37,849 nucleotides of DNA from Gemmatimonadota bacterium. GTDB taxonomy: Bacteria; Gemmatimonadota; Gemmatimonadetes; Gemmatimonadales; JACORV01. The stretch covers positions 1 through 37,849 of the forward strand of contig JACORV010000122.1 in assembly GCA_016179225.1 (NCBI GenBank), in the 5' to 3' direction. The notes below the pieces were generated by a model that saw nothing but the letters and a program-made list of their open reading frames with translations, did no database searches and was not told where the DNA came from. Each line of letters starts with the position of its first letter. The stretch's first letter is position 1. Both the position numbers and the translations under genes were made by a program. Shown one piece after another: positions 7,336-15,470 of the stretch.

Positions 7336-8657
7336 GTAGTCGGTGCGTGGTGCGTGGTGCGTGGGACGTCGCGCGCGTCGCCCTCGTCGCGCTGCTGGCG
7401 TGGCCCTCCGTCGTCGGGGCGCAGGACACCGTGCGAGTCGAGAGCGGCGTGCGGATCGGTATCACGTACACGCCGGGGAGCCGACCCGGCATCGCCGTCG
7501 TCGCCCCCGCCGCCGCCGTCTTCGACAGCGTGCGCGCGATGGTGGCGCGCGACCTCGATTACTCGGACCGCTTCGAGGTCGTGGAGCGACTGCCCGATAC
7601 CGCGGCGCTGCGGCTCGGCGCGGTACGGGCCGCGACCTATGTCGTGATGGTGGACACGGCGGGGACCGGCGCGTCGGCGGTCGCGCTGCGCCTGATTGAG
7701 GTCGCGACCAATCGGTCGCTGATGCGGCGGCAGCTGCCGCTCCAGGCTGTCGGCACCACCGCGTGGCGCGGCGCGGTACATGCGGCGTCGGACGAGATCG
7801 TGCGCGCTGCCATGGGAACGCCCGGTATCGCCGCGACATCGCTGCTGTTCGTGCAGGGCGGCCGGCTGATGCGCATCGACGCGGACGGCGCCAATGGGAC
7901 CGTAGTCCGGTCGGCTGGGCGGCCGGCGCTTTCACCGGCTTGGTCGCCGGACGGGCGGTGGATCGCGTACACGGCGTTCGTGCGCAGCGGCCAGCCCATC
8001 GTCCTCCAGGAGTTGGCCACGGGGCGGCGCGCGGTGGTGCCGACGACCGAGTATGGGCTCAACATCACCCCTGAGTTCTCGCCCGACGGCCGGCGGCTGG
8101 CGTTCGCGCACGGCACCGAGGCTGGCACGGACGTGTATGTTTACGACGTGGAGCGGGGCTGCTGCGTGCAGCGCCTCACCGCCGGCCGGTTCTCGGACAA
8201 CCTGTCGCCCACGTGGAGCCCGGATGGACAGCGGCTGGCGTTCATCAGCAGTCGGGCGCGCTCGCCGCAGTTGTACGTCATGGCGGCGGACGGCACGGGC
8301 CAGGAGGTCCTCGGGCGCTTCGACTTCGGCGCCACGGGACCGACGGCCGGACCGGCGTGGTCACCGGACGGGCAGGCGATCGCGTTCCAGCGTGACGTGG
8401 ACGGCACCCCGCAAGTCTTCGTTCTGGACCTGGCGACGCGGGCAGTACGGCAGATCACCGGGAGCGGCCGGAACGAGGATCCGACGTGGGCGCCGGACGG
8501 GCGCCACCTGGCATTCGCCTCCACGCGCGGCGGCGCGCGCGACCTGTGGGTCGTGGACCTGGAGACGGGTCGGCTGCGCCAGCTGACCTCCGGCGGCGGG
8601 GCGCGCCTTCCGGCCTGGTCGCCGCGACTTTCACTGAGTGAGGAACACCGGGAATGA
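7332..8657 (+). CDS. tolB: Tol-Pal system periplasmic beta-propeller protein TolB
   Basis: 441-aa periplasmic protein that binds Pal and releases it when pulled by TolA. A signal peptide (ending LAWPSVVGAQ, near residue 31) is followed by an N-terminal alpha/beta domain and a six-blade propeller with repeated W/FSPDGxxLAF motifs: SPAWSPDGRWIAY, TPEFSPDGRRLAF, SPTWSPDGQRLAF, GPAWSPDGQAIAF, DPTWAPDGRHLAF and a final PAWSP. The GTG start at 7332 overlaps the tolA stop by 4 nt. Codons 4-11 are built from a period-7 tandem repeat (gtgcgtg) of the type seen at intergenic junctions. Confidence 0.95.
   Translation: MSSRCVVRGAWDVARVALVALLAWPSVVGAQDTVRVESGVRIGITYTPGSRPGIAVVAPAAAVFDSVRAMVARDLDYSDRFEVVERLPDTAALRLGAVRAATYVVMVDTAGTGASAVALRLIEVATNRSLMRRQLPLQAVGTTAWRGAVHAASDEIVRAAMGTPGIAATSLLFVQGGRLMRIDADGANGTVVRSAGRPALSPAWSPDGRWIAYTAFVRSGQPIVLQELATGRRAVVPTTEYGLNITPEFSPDGRRLAFAHGTEAGTDVYVYDVERGCCVQRLTAGRFSDNLSPTWSPDGQRLAFISSRARSPQLYVMAADGTGQEVLGRFDFGATGPTAGPAWSPDGQAIAFQRDVDGTPQVFVLDLATRAVRQITGSGRNEDPTWAPDGRHLAFASTRGGARDLWVVDLETGRLRQLTSGGGARLPAWSPRLSLSEEHRE
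7342..7365 (+). repeat. gtgcgtg tandem repeat inside tolB signal-peptide codons
   Basis: Three tandem units of a 7-nt repeat, with partial ends, lie in the first codons of tolB. The same unit, with its reverse complement, makes up the repeat at 24208-24284, so the two loci share one repeat type. Confidence 0.65.
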
Positions 8658-9388
8658 CCCTTACGTGGTTGCATGATCGCTTTTCCTCGGCGCGTTGGCG
8701 CCTTGGCCCCTGCACCTTGGCGCCTTGGCTCCTTGGCGTCTGCACCCTGGTTCTCGTCGGGTGCGGCGGCAACCCGCCGCCCGCGACGCCGCCGGCGCCG
8801 CTCGCGACGGACTCGCTCCGCGCGCAGCAGGTCGCGGACTCGGTGGCCGCGGCGGCTCGGCGCGACTCCGTCCTCGCGGCCGCGCGCCGGGATTCAGCCG
8901 TCGCACGGTCGCGGGCCGACTCGATCGTGCGCGCCGAGCGCGAGCGTGCGCGGGCGGACTCGGTGCGCGCCGAGGTCCTGCGCGACGCGGCAGAGGGGAC
9001 GGCCCCCGATTCCGTGCCGTCGGGCCTCGATGCGGCGCGCGCCGCTGCCCTCGCTCGCCCGATCCACTTCGACCTGGACCGCGCGGACCTCACCGCGGAG
9101 GCGACACCGCTGCTCGACGAGAAGCTAGCGATCCTGCGCGCCAACCCGTGGCTCGAGATCCAGATCGAAGGCCACTGCGACGAGCGCGGGCCCGACGAGT
9201 ACAACCTCGCGCTGGGCAATCGCCGCGCGGCGGCGGCCAAGCGCTACCTCGTCGAGCACGGGGTCGCCGAAGTCCGGATCGCCATCATCTCCTACGGCGA
9301 GGAGCGGCCGGTGGACCCGGAGCATACCGAGGACGCCTGGGCGAAGAACCGCCGCGCCGAGTTCGTGGTGACACGAGGAGGGCGGTAG
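8654..9388 (+). CDS. pal: peptidoglycan-associated lipoprotein Pal
   Basis: Outer-membrane lipoprotein that grips peptidoglycan through an OmpA-type domain. The signal peptide ends in the lipobox LVGC with lipidated Cys37. Residues about 50-120 are an Ala/Asp/Ser/Arg-rich helical spacer (repeated ARRDSVLA-like units), making this protein longer (244 aa) than common Pal of about 170. The OmpA domain at about 134-244 has IHFDLDRADLT, EGHCDERGPDEYNLALGNRRA and ISYGEERP, with the diaminopimelate-binding Asp and Arg. It overlaps tolB by 4 nt. The signal peptide is made of two tandem 10-residue copies from a 30-nt duplication. Confidence 0.95.
   Translation: MTLTWLHDRFSSARWRLGPCTLAPWLLGVCTLVLVGCGGNPPPATPPAPLATDSLRAQQVADSVAAAARRDSVLAAARRDSAVARSRADSIVRAERERARADSVRAEVLRDAAEGTAPDSVPSGLDAARAAALARPIHFDLDRADLTAEATPLLDEKLAILRANPWLEIQIEGHCDERGPDEYNLALGNRRAAAAKRYLVEHGVAEVRIAIISYGEERPVDPEHTEDAWAKNRRAEFVVTRGGR
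8691..8750 (+). repeat. 30-nt tandem duplication coding for the Pal signal peptide
   Basis: Units 8691-8720 and 8721-8750 match at most positions and themselves contain cgccttgg sub-repeats. Translated, they give RWRLGPCTLA and PWLLGVCTLV, which form most of the hydrophobic core before the lipobox. Confidence 0.75.
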
Positions 9389-10308
9389 TGCGCGCACCGG
9401 TCGCCCTCCCGCTCGCTCTGGCGCTCGCCGCCGGCGGCTGCGCGCTGCGCAGCGACGTGACGCGCGTCGAGCGGCAGCTCGCCGCCCAGCAGCGGGAGAT
9501 GGTGCGGGCGGACTCGGTGCGTGCCTCGAACCTCGCCTCGCTCGCGCGGCTGGTGCAGGGACTGCTGGACTCCCTCGCGGTGCAGCAGGACGCCCTCACG
9601 CGGCTCCGAGGCGATCTGCGCGTGGAGCTTTACAACATCCAGCAGCAGCTGGTCGCCATCCAGGAGCTGACAGGTCAGAGCCAGCAGCGGCTCTCCGAGC
9701 TGCGCGGGCAGCTCGAGCAGCGTTCAGTGCAGTTCGCGGCACCCACGGACCCTGCGCCGCCCGCCGGGGCCGGGGCGGCGCCGGCAACCGCCGGCACGCC
9801 GCCGCCGAGCGCGCCGGCTGGGGCCGCTCCGCCGTCCGCGGCCGCTGCGCCCGGCAATGCACCGCCCGGTGCGGCTGCGCCGCCGGCGCCTACTGGCGCG
9901 GTGGGCCCGCCGGTGAGCCCGGAGCCGACGGCCGACCAGCTGATGGAGCTCGCGCTCCAGCAGCTGCGCCGCGGCAGCCCGGGCACCGCACGCATCGCCT
10001 TCACCGAGTTCCTGCGCCGGTTCCCCTCCCACGCGCGCGTCGCCGACGCCGAGTTCTTCACCGGCGAGGCATGGGCCGCCGAGCAGCGCGCCGACTCGGC
10101 TGCGACGGCGTACCGCCGCGTCGCGGAGCGCTACCCGTCCTCGCCGCGCGCCGCTTCCTCCCTCTACAAGCTCGGCGTGCAGGCGGTGGCCGCCGGCCGC
10201 CGCGACGAGGCCCGCACCTACTTCAACCGCGTGGTGACCGGGTACCCCGGGTCGGAAGAGGCCGCGCTCGCGCGCGACCAGCTGCGGTCGCTCGCGCCCG
10301 GCCGCTGA
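9388..10308 (+). CDS. cpoB: Tol-Pal associated TPR protein CpoB (YbgF family)
   Basis: 306-aa exported protein that in other bacteria coordinates Tol constriction with peptidoglycan synthesis. It starts at a GTG that overlaps the pal stop by 1 nt. The N-terminus is a signal peptide with a possible lipobox (AAGGC, Cys near 19), so it may be a lipoprotein. A coiled coil rich in Gln/Leu/Arg follows (about 25-110), then a Pro/Ala linker (about 115-185). Three TPR-like repeats follow, with ALQQLRRGSPGTARIAF, TGEAWAAEQRADSAATAYRR and LGVQAVAAGRRDEARTYFNR. This order matches YbgF/CpoB. The longer upstream reading in this frame is a shadow of pal. Confidence 0.9.
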   Translation: MRAPVALPLALALAAGGCALRSDVTRVERQLAAQQREMVRADSVRASNLASLARLVQGLLDSLAVQQDALTRLRGDLRVELYNIQQQLVAIQELTGQSQQRLSELRGQLEQRSVQFAAPTDPAPPAGAGAAPATAGTPPPSAPAGAAPPSAAAAPGNAPPGAAAPPAPTGAVGPPVSPEPTADQLMELALQQLRRGSPGTARIAFTEFLRRFPSHARVADAEFFTGEAWAAEQRADSAATAYRRVAERYPSSPRAASSLYKLGVQAVAAGRRDEARTYFNRVVTGYPGSEEAALARDQLRSLAPGR

Positions 10309-10323
10309 CCCCAGGACCGGACC

Positions 10324-11133
10324 GTGCCCCGGAAAGACGAGCCCGACCGCGGCGAAATGCCGTTCCTCGACCACCTCGAGGAGCTGCGTATGCACCTCAT
10401 CTGGAGCCTCGTCGCACTCGTCGCCGGGTGCGCGATCGGTTTCCTCGTCGTCAACCGGATCGACGTCATCGGATTCCTGAAGCAGCCCATCGACCCGCTG
10501 CTGCCCGACGGCCAGAAGCTCCTGTTCACGAGTCCGATCGAGCCGTTCATGCTCACGCTGAAGCTGGCGTTCGTGGCTGGCGTGCTCCTGGCGTCCCCGG
10601 TCGTCCTCTGGCACCTGTGGGCGTTCCTGAGGCCCGCGCTGTACGAGCAGGAGCGGCGGGTCGTGCTCCCGGTGGCGATCATGGGCGTCTTCCTGTTTGC
10701 GGGCGGGGTCGCGGCGGGCTTCTATCTCGTCGTACCGCTCGCGCTCAAGGTGCTGTTCGGGTTCCAGAGCCAGAGCCTCGAGCCCTTCATCACGGCGGAC
10801 GCGTACTTCGGCTTCACGACCGCCGTGCTGCTCTCCTTCGGCGCCGTGTTCGAGCTGCCGCTCGTCCTGCTGCTCCTGGTCTACCTGCGGATCATCTCCG
10901 CGGCGTTCCTGCGCCGGCATCGCCGCGTGGCGATTCTGATCAACGCCGTCCTCGCGGCGATCCTGACGCCGGGGGACCTGGTGATCATGACCTTCGCGGT
11001 GATGATTCCCGTCCAGCTGCTGTACGAGCTCTCGATCGTCCTAGCCGTGATCCTCGAAAAACGCCGGGCCCGCGCGGAGGCCGCCGTGGAGCGCGAGGGA
11101 GAGGGCGAGGTTCCGGCCGCAGGGAGGGCGTAG
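10324..11133 (+). CDS. tatC: twin-arginine translocase subunit TatC
   Basis: 269-aa six-helix membrane protein that recognises twin-arginine signal peptides. The signatures are MPFLDHLEELRMHL at the N-terminus, SPIEPFMLTLKLAF, the LWAFLRPALYEQERR loop with its conserved Pro, FGAVFELPLVL with the conserved Phe/Glu, and ILTPGDLVIM. The C-terminal tail is charged (Glu/Arg). GTG start 15 nt after cpoB. It forms a run with the Tol genes and lptD, while tatA lies about 11 kb downstream. No tatB was seen. Confidence 0.95.
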   Translation: MPRKDEPDRGEMPFLDHLEELRMHLIWSLVALVAGCAIGFLVVNRIDVIGFLKQPIDPLLPDGQKLLFTSPIEPFMLTLKLAFVAGVLLASPVVLWHLWAFLRPALYEQERRVVLPVAIMGVFLFAGGVAAGFYLVVPLALKVLFGFQSQSLEPFITADAYFGFTTAVLLSFGAVFELPLVLLLLVYLRIISAAFLRRHRRVAILINAVLAAILTPGDLVIMTFAVMIPVQLLYELSIVLAVILEKRRARAEAAVEREGEGEVPAAGRA

Positions 11134-11134
11134 C

Positions 11135-13969
11135 GTGCGCGTGGGCGGGGTCACGCTGGCGGTCTTCGCGCTGGCCGCGGCCGGCGCGTCCGCCCAGGTG
11201 CCGCGCGTGGATACCATACGGGTGCGGCCCGACACGCTCCGCGCCCGCGGAGACACTGCCCGCCTCCGCGCCGACCGTCCCGCCGGGGACACGAGCCGCG
11301 CCGGGCGAGGCGCCGGGCTTCCGCAGCGGCCGTCGCGCTCCTTCGCCTCGCCCGACTCGGTGGTCCAGTCGCTGCTGAGCCGGCGCGGCTTCCGCGTCAC
11401 CCGCTATAACGCCGATTCAGTGCAGTTCCTCGCGGAGGAAAAGGAGATTCGCCTCTCGGGCCGCGCGCTCGTGGAGCGCGATCAGTCCACGCTCGAGGCC
11501 GACAGCGTCCGCTACGTCGAGACGAACTGCGGGCTATTCGCCGTGGGCTCGCCCCGGCTCTTCGACCGCACCGGCGTGCTGGTGGGCACCGGCATGCGGT
11601 ACGACGCGTGCAACCACGCCGGGATCATCGAGCACGCCACCACGGACTTCAAGGAGGGGAGCGCTACCTGGTACCTGCGCGGCGACCTCGCCGTGGACAA
11701 CGACGAGAACCGGATCTACGCCGCGGGCGCCACGATCACCAGCTGCGACCTCGTCGACCCGCACTACCACTTCGCCGCCCGCCAAGTGAAGTGGGTCTCC
11801 AAGCGACTGATGGTGTCGCGGCCGGCGATCCTCTACGTGGCCGACGTGCCGGTGCTCTGGCTCCCCTTCATCTTCCAGGACATGCGCCGCGGCCGCCGCT
11901 CCGGCCTGATGCCGCCGCAGTTCGGGCTCAACGACATCGTGCGCAACTCGCCCACCTACAAGCGCCACGTCGCCAATCTCGGCTACTACTGGGCGATGAG
12001 CGACTACAGCGACGCGCAGCTGACGCTGAGCTGGTACGCCCAGCGGTTCATCGAGGTGAACGGGCAGGTCCGCTACCGCTGGCTCGACCGTTTCATCAGG
12101 GGCGGCCTGAATTACCGCGAGCTGCACGAAGCGCGCGGCAGCACCAACCGCGACATCTTGTGGCAGCACAACCAGGAGTTCTCGCTGGCCAGCTCGCTCA
12201 ACATGAGCCTCCACTACGCCTCCAGCGCGAGTGTCATCTCGCGCAACGCGGTGGACCCGGTGCTCGCGACGGCGCAGATCGACAGCCGCCTGAACTACCA
12301 GCGGAAGTTCGAATGGGGCCAGTTGAACGTGGGCGGCAGCCGGAGCCAGTTGCTCGACAAGCCGCAGGTCACCATGGTGTTACCGACCGTGTCGTTCACA
12401 CCCGTCCCGATCGCGCTGTCGCGCAGCGCCACGTGGTCGCCCTCGTTCAGCCTGACCAACCAGCTCCAGAGCAACTTGGGCCCCGGCTCGCTCGTCACGC
12501 TCCCAACCGGTGACACCTCGCGGATCCTGCTCGACAGCCGGGCCACGTCCGTCCAGATCGGCACGCCGCTGCGCCTGGGCCGGTGGAACTGGACTAACAG
12601 CATCTCGATCAGCGACCAGTGGAACAACGCGCGCGAGACAATCCGCGTGCCGGATCCGGCGGACACGACCCTGCAGCTGGTGCGCACCTACGGCGAGAGC
12701 TTCGAGACGGGCATCGACTGGCAGACCGGCATCAACCTCCCGGTGCTGTTCCAGGGCTCGTGGAACCTCCAGCCAAGCGTGCAGATCGTGAACACGACCG
12801 GGGGGGCGTATCTGGTCCGCAACCGGTTCACGGACGGCCGGTTCGTGAGCCAGGGCAAGCGGCTCCAGTACTCCGCCGGGATCGCGCCGACCCTGTTCGG
12901 GCTGTTCGGCGGCGTTGGGCCGTTCGCCCGGATCCGGCACTCGGTCTCGCCCAGCGTCTCGTGGTCGTACTCCCCGGCCGCCACCGTGCCGGAAGATTAC
13001 GCCCGCGCGCTGGCGCGGGGCGGCCGGCCAGCCACCCTGCGCAGCGACGCCCGCCAGGCCATCACGATCGGCCTGAGGCAGAACTTCGAGGCCAAGCTGC
13101 GCCCGCCACCTCAGCCCGAGCGCACCGATTCAGTCGCGGCCGAAGGCGTGGCCGCCGCGCCTGCCGAACAGGAAGGCCGCAAGCTGCGGTTGCTGTCGAT
13201 CGAGTCGTCGAGCTTCACGTTCGATCTCGAGCAGGCCAAGAAGCCCGGCCGGAATGCATGGGTGACGCGCACCTTCGACAACACTTTCCAGTCCGACCTG
13301 CTGCGCGGCTTCTCGCTGCGGACTCAGCACGATCTGTTTGATGGGCCGGTCGGCTACACCATCTCCCGCTTCGACCCGCAACTGACCAGCGTGGCCGCCG
13401 GCTTCCAGCTCAGCAGCGCCACCTTCCGTGCCCTCGGCGCGCTGCTCGGGCTGCGCCCGCCGAGCCCGCCCGAGGGGCGCGCCTCGCCCGACAGCGCCGC
13501 GGCGCTAGCGGACTCGGCCGACCGGTTTGGGCGCTCGCTCGCCGACCAGTTCCAGCGCGGCCTCGCCACGCGCTACAGCGCCGTGGACCGGCTCGCGCCG
13601 GGGGCGGGGCGCGGCAGTGGCTTCTCCGCCTCGCTGTCCTACAGCCTCCAGCGCACCCGCGTGCTGCGCGATACCGCGGGCGTGCTCCCGACGACGCCTG
13701 CTCCGCCCCCCAACCAGACGGTAAACGGCAGCCTCTCGTTCTCCCCGACGCCGCACTGGACCGTTTCGTGGCAGACATCCTATGACTTCACCCGCGGCGA
13801 GTTCAACGATCACGTGGTCCGCCTCGATCGCGACCTCCACGACTGGCGCGCCACCTTCACCTTCGTGAAGTCGGCCAATGGCAACTTCGTCTTCAGTTTC
13901 TTCATCCAACTGATCGACCAGCCCGACATCAAGTTCGACTACGATCAGCGCAACATCGGCGGTCGCTAG
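11135..13969 (+). CDS. lptD: LptD-like outer-membrane assembly protein
   Basis: 944-aa putative outer-membrane beta-barrel. A signal peptide (ending GASAQ, about residue 21) precedes a region with DTIRVRPDTLRARGDTARLR repeats. Next comes an OstA-like periplasmic domain (about 90-250) with ADSVRYVE, GVLVGTGMRYD and DVPVLWLPFIFQDMRRGRRSG. The LWLPFIF-type stretch, with its conserved Pro, marks the junction to the barrel in LptD. The rest shows alternating hydrophobic/polar strands rich in Tyr, Ser and Asn, ending FDYDQRNIGGR. It would transport lipopolysaccharide or another glycolipid to the cell surface. The sequence is far from enteric LptD, so whether the substrate is LPS is not known. It begins 1 nt after tatC. 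Confidence 0.82.
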   Translation: MRVGGVTLAVFALAAAGASAQVPRVDTIRVRPDTLRARGDTARLRADRPAGDTSRAGRGAGLPQRPSRSFASPDSVVQSLLSRRGFRVTRYNADSVQFLAEEKEIRLSGRALVERDQSTLEADSVRYVETNCGLFAVGSPRLFDRTGVLVGTGMRYDACNHAGIIEHATTDFKEGSATWYLRGDLAVDNDENRIYAAGATITSCDLVDPHYHFAARQVKWVSKRLMVSRPAILYVADVPVLWLPFIFQDMRRGRRSGLMPPQFGLNDIVRNSPTYKRHVANLGYYWAMSDYSDAQLTLSWYAQRFIEVNGQVRYRWLDRFIRGGLNYRELHEARGSTNRDILWQHNQEFSLASSLNMSLHYASSASVISRNAVDPVLATAQIDSRLNYQRKFEWGQLNVGGSRSQLLDKPQVTMVLPTVSFTPVPIALSRSATWSPSFSLTNQLQSNLGPGSLVTLPTGDTSRILLDSRATSVQIGTPLRLGRWNWTNSISISDQWNNARETIRVPDPADTTLQLVRTYGESFETGIDWQTGINLPVLFQGSWNLQPSVQIVNTTGGAYLVRNRFTDGRFVSQGKRLQYSAGIAPTLFGLFGGVGPFARIRHSVSPSVSWSYSPAATVPEDYARALARGGRPATLRSDARQAITIGLRQNFEAKLRPPPQPERTDSVAAEGVAAAPAEQEGRKLRLLSIESSSFTFDLEQAKKPGRNAWVTRTFDNTFQSDLLRGFSLRTQHDLFDGPVGYTISRFDPQLTSVAAGFQLSSATFRALGALLGLRPPSPPEGRASPDSAAALADSADRFGRSLADQFQRGLATRYSAVDRLAPGAGRGSGFSASLSYSLQRTRVLRDTAGVLPTTPAPPPNQTVNGSLSFSPTPHWTVSWQTSYDFTRGEFNDHVVRLDRDLHDWRATFTFVKSANGNFVFSFFIQLIDQPDIKFDYDQRNIGGR

Positions 13970-14134
13970 CCTCCGGGGACACGGAGAACTGTCCTCTGAA
14001 GCGGACAACAGCCGCGCCACCGCAGGGACGCCCGAGCTTCTGTAACTGCATTCCCACCAAAGGGTTAGACGCTTGAGTGGCGGCGGGCACGGCAAGTGCG
14101 TTTGTGAGGGCTGCCACTCCTTTGGGAGCCGCAC
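13970..14134 (+). other. 165-nt intergenic leader before the Fn3 lipoprotein
   Basis: No gene is seen here. It holds a weak 5-bp hairpin (ctccg/cggag, 13971-13986). A second inverted pair (gtggcggcg and ggctgccac, about 14077-14116) lies shortly before a ggga ribosome binding site and the ATG at 14135. No convincing -35/-10 pair was found and no known riboswitch was recognised. Confidence 0.4.
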
Positions 14135-15283
14135 ATGCGAAGGGTGCTCGTTCAGACTTCACTCTTGATGTCCGCGACGGCGTTCGCGGCCGGGTGCTAC
14201 GACGACCTGGTGTCCGTGTACGTGCCGCCCGCGCCCACCGGCCTCTCGTACCAGCTCGAGCCGTCGGGCGACCCGCTGAGGCCGCGCGGGATCGTGCTCC
14301 GATGGACGCCGGTGGACGACAACAGCATCGAGAGCTACAACATCTACTCGCGCGCCAGCCAGAGTGGGAGCTACGGGCTGCGCGGCTCCACCAGCTCGCC
14401 GAGCTTCCACGACGACGGCCAGCCGCACCTGGAGTACTACGTGACGGCCGTTTCGACGGACGGCGGCGAGTCCGATCCGTCGAGCGCCGTCCTCGTCGAC
14501 GAGCGGCTCCGCCTGCCGGCGCCGGCCACGCTGACGAGCATCTCGCTCAGCGACGCGATCCACCTCCAGTGGTCCGACAACCCGTTCGCTACGGACCCGC
14601 AGGGGTTCTCCCACTATCGCGTCTACAGCACGAGCTACGACGTCACGGCCAACCTGTGCGGCGCGAGCTGGAGCCTGGAGGGTACCACCGTTGCCGCCAC
14701 CTTCCTCGCGGCCAACCTCACCAACGGCCGCCCGCAGTGCTTCGGCGTCTCCGCGGCGACGGTGGAGGGCTTCGAGAGCCTGTGGTCGCCGCTCCGCTAC
14801 GACACGCCGCGCCCCGACGGCCGTAACGTGATCCTGTTCGCACCGGGCGGCAATCTCGCGGCCGACGCGTTCCGTTTCTTCCTCGACGTCAACGGCAACG
14901 GGTCGGCGGAGCCCGGCGAGCTGGGCCGCAGCGGCTCCCGGACGGACCTCAACAACGACTTCTACGTGGCGCGCGACACCAGCGGCGCGATCTTCATCGT
15001 GCCGCAGCGCCTTGGCACGACGATGCAGCTCTACGGCAATGCCCCGGTGGCCGACCTGACGAGCGTGGACATCGCCCCGGGCAGCGGGTACTCCCGCGAC
15101 GCGTTCGAGGCCGTGCCGCTCTGGGCGTACGTGTTCCAGATGGTTGAAGGAAGCGGGCTGACCCGTTACGGCGCGATCCGGGTAACGGCGGTGGGGACGG
15201 ATTACGTGATCTTCGACTGGAGTCATCAGACGGACCCGGGCAATCCGGAGCTCGTCAGGTTTGCAGGGGGAAGTGGTCAGTAA
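14135..15283 (+). CDS. lipoprotein with fibronectin type III-like domains
   Basis: 382-aa predicted lipoprotein. The signal peptide has a lipobox AAGC (MSATAFAAGC, Cys near 22). Residues about 30-120 resemble a fibronectin III repeat (PPAPTGLSYQLEP, VLRWTPVDDNSIESYNIYS, YYVTAVSTDGGES), and a second follows at about 127-215 (LPAPATLTSISLSDAIHLQW, HYRVYSTSYDV). The C-terminal third is unassigned and contains DVNGNGSAEPGELG, which looks like a calcium-binding dockerin/EF-hand-like loop. It probably sits on the cell surface or outer membrane. The ATG at 14135 has a gggag Shine-Dalgarno. It looks monocistronic, flanked by intergenic spacers on both sides. Confidence 0.8.
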   Translation: MRRVLVQTSLLMSATAFAAGCYDDLVSVYVPPAPTGLSYQLEPSGDPLRPRGIVLRWTPVDDNSIESYNIYSRASQSGSYGLRGSTSSPSFHDDGQPHLEYYVTAVSTDGGESDPSSAVLVDERLRLPAPATLTSISLSDAIHLQWSDNPFATDPQGFSHYRVYSTSYDVTANLCGASWSLEGTTVAATFLAANLTNGRPQCFGVSAATVEGFESLWSPLRYDTPRPDGRNVILFAPGGNLAADAFRFFLDVNGNGSAEPGELGRSGSRTDLNNDFYVARDTSGAIFIVPQRLGTTMQLYGNAPVADLTSVDIAPGSGYSRDAFEAVPLWAYVFQMVEGSGLTRYGAIRVTAVGTDYVIFDWSHQTDPGNPELVRFAGGSGQ

Positions 15284-15412
15284 GAGTTGCAGGGTTGCAG
15301 AGTTGCAGCGGCTGACAGGGGATCAGTCGGTAGGGATCAGCGCCTGAACACTGGCTGACGCCCTGCCCACTTGTTACTGCCCACCGCTGCAACTCTGCAA
15401 CTCTGCAACTCT
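15283..15412 (+). repeat. locus-specific tandem repeat arranged as a 29-bp inverted repeat
   Basis: Left arm 15283-15311 holds three gttgcag units; right arm 15384-15412 is its reverse complement with one mismatch in 29. The 72-nt centre contains gggatcag twice and gctgac twice. It begins at the last base of the Fn3 lipoprotein stop codon and may act as a terminator. Confidence 0.75.
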
Positions 15413-15441
15413 ACGGCACTCTTCATACTGCCCCCTCTCGT

Positions 15442-15468
15442 CCTGTAGCTTCCCCCTGTAGCTTCCCC
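15442..15468 (+). repeat. 13-nt tandem duplication carrying a -10-like box before hutU
   Basis: The 14-nt sequence cctgtagcttcccc occurs at 15442-15455 and again at 15455-15468, 2 nt before the hutU ATG. Each copy holds TAGCTT, and the second is 6 nt from the start codon, a spacing that would give a leaderless transcript. There is no purine-rich Shine-Dalgarno sequence. Confidence 0.6.
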
Positions 15469-15470
15469 GC

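Noticed and set aside
13970-14134. c-di-GMP riboswitch upstream of the lipoprotein
   Set aside because: Some words look similar (gcacggcaa), but the conserved core elements and their spacing could not be matched.
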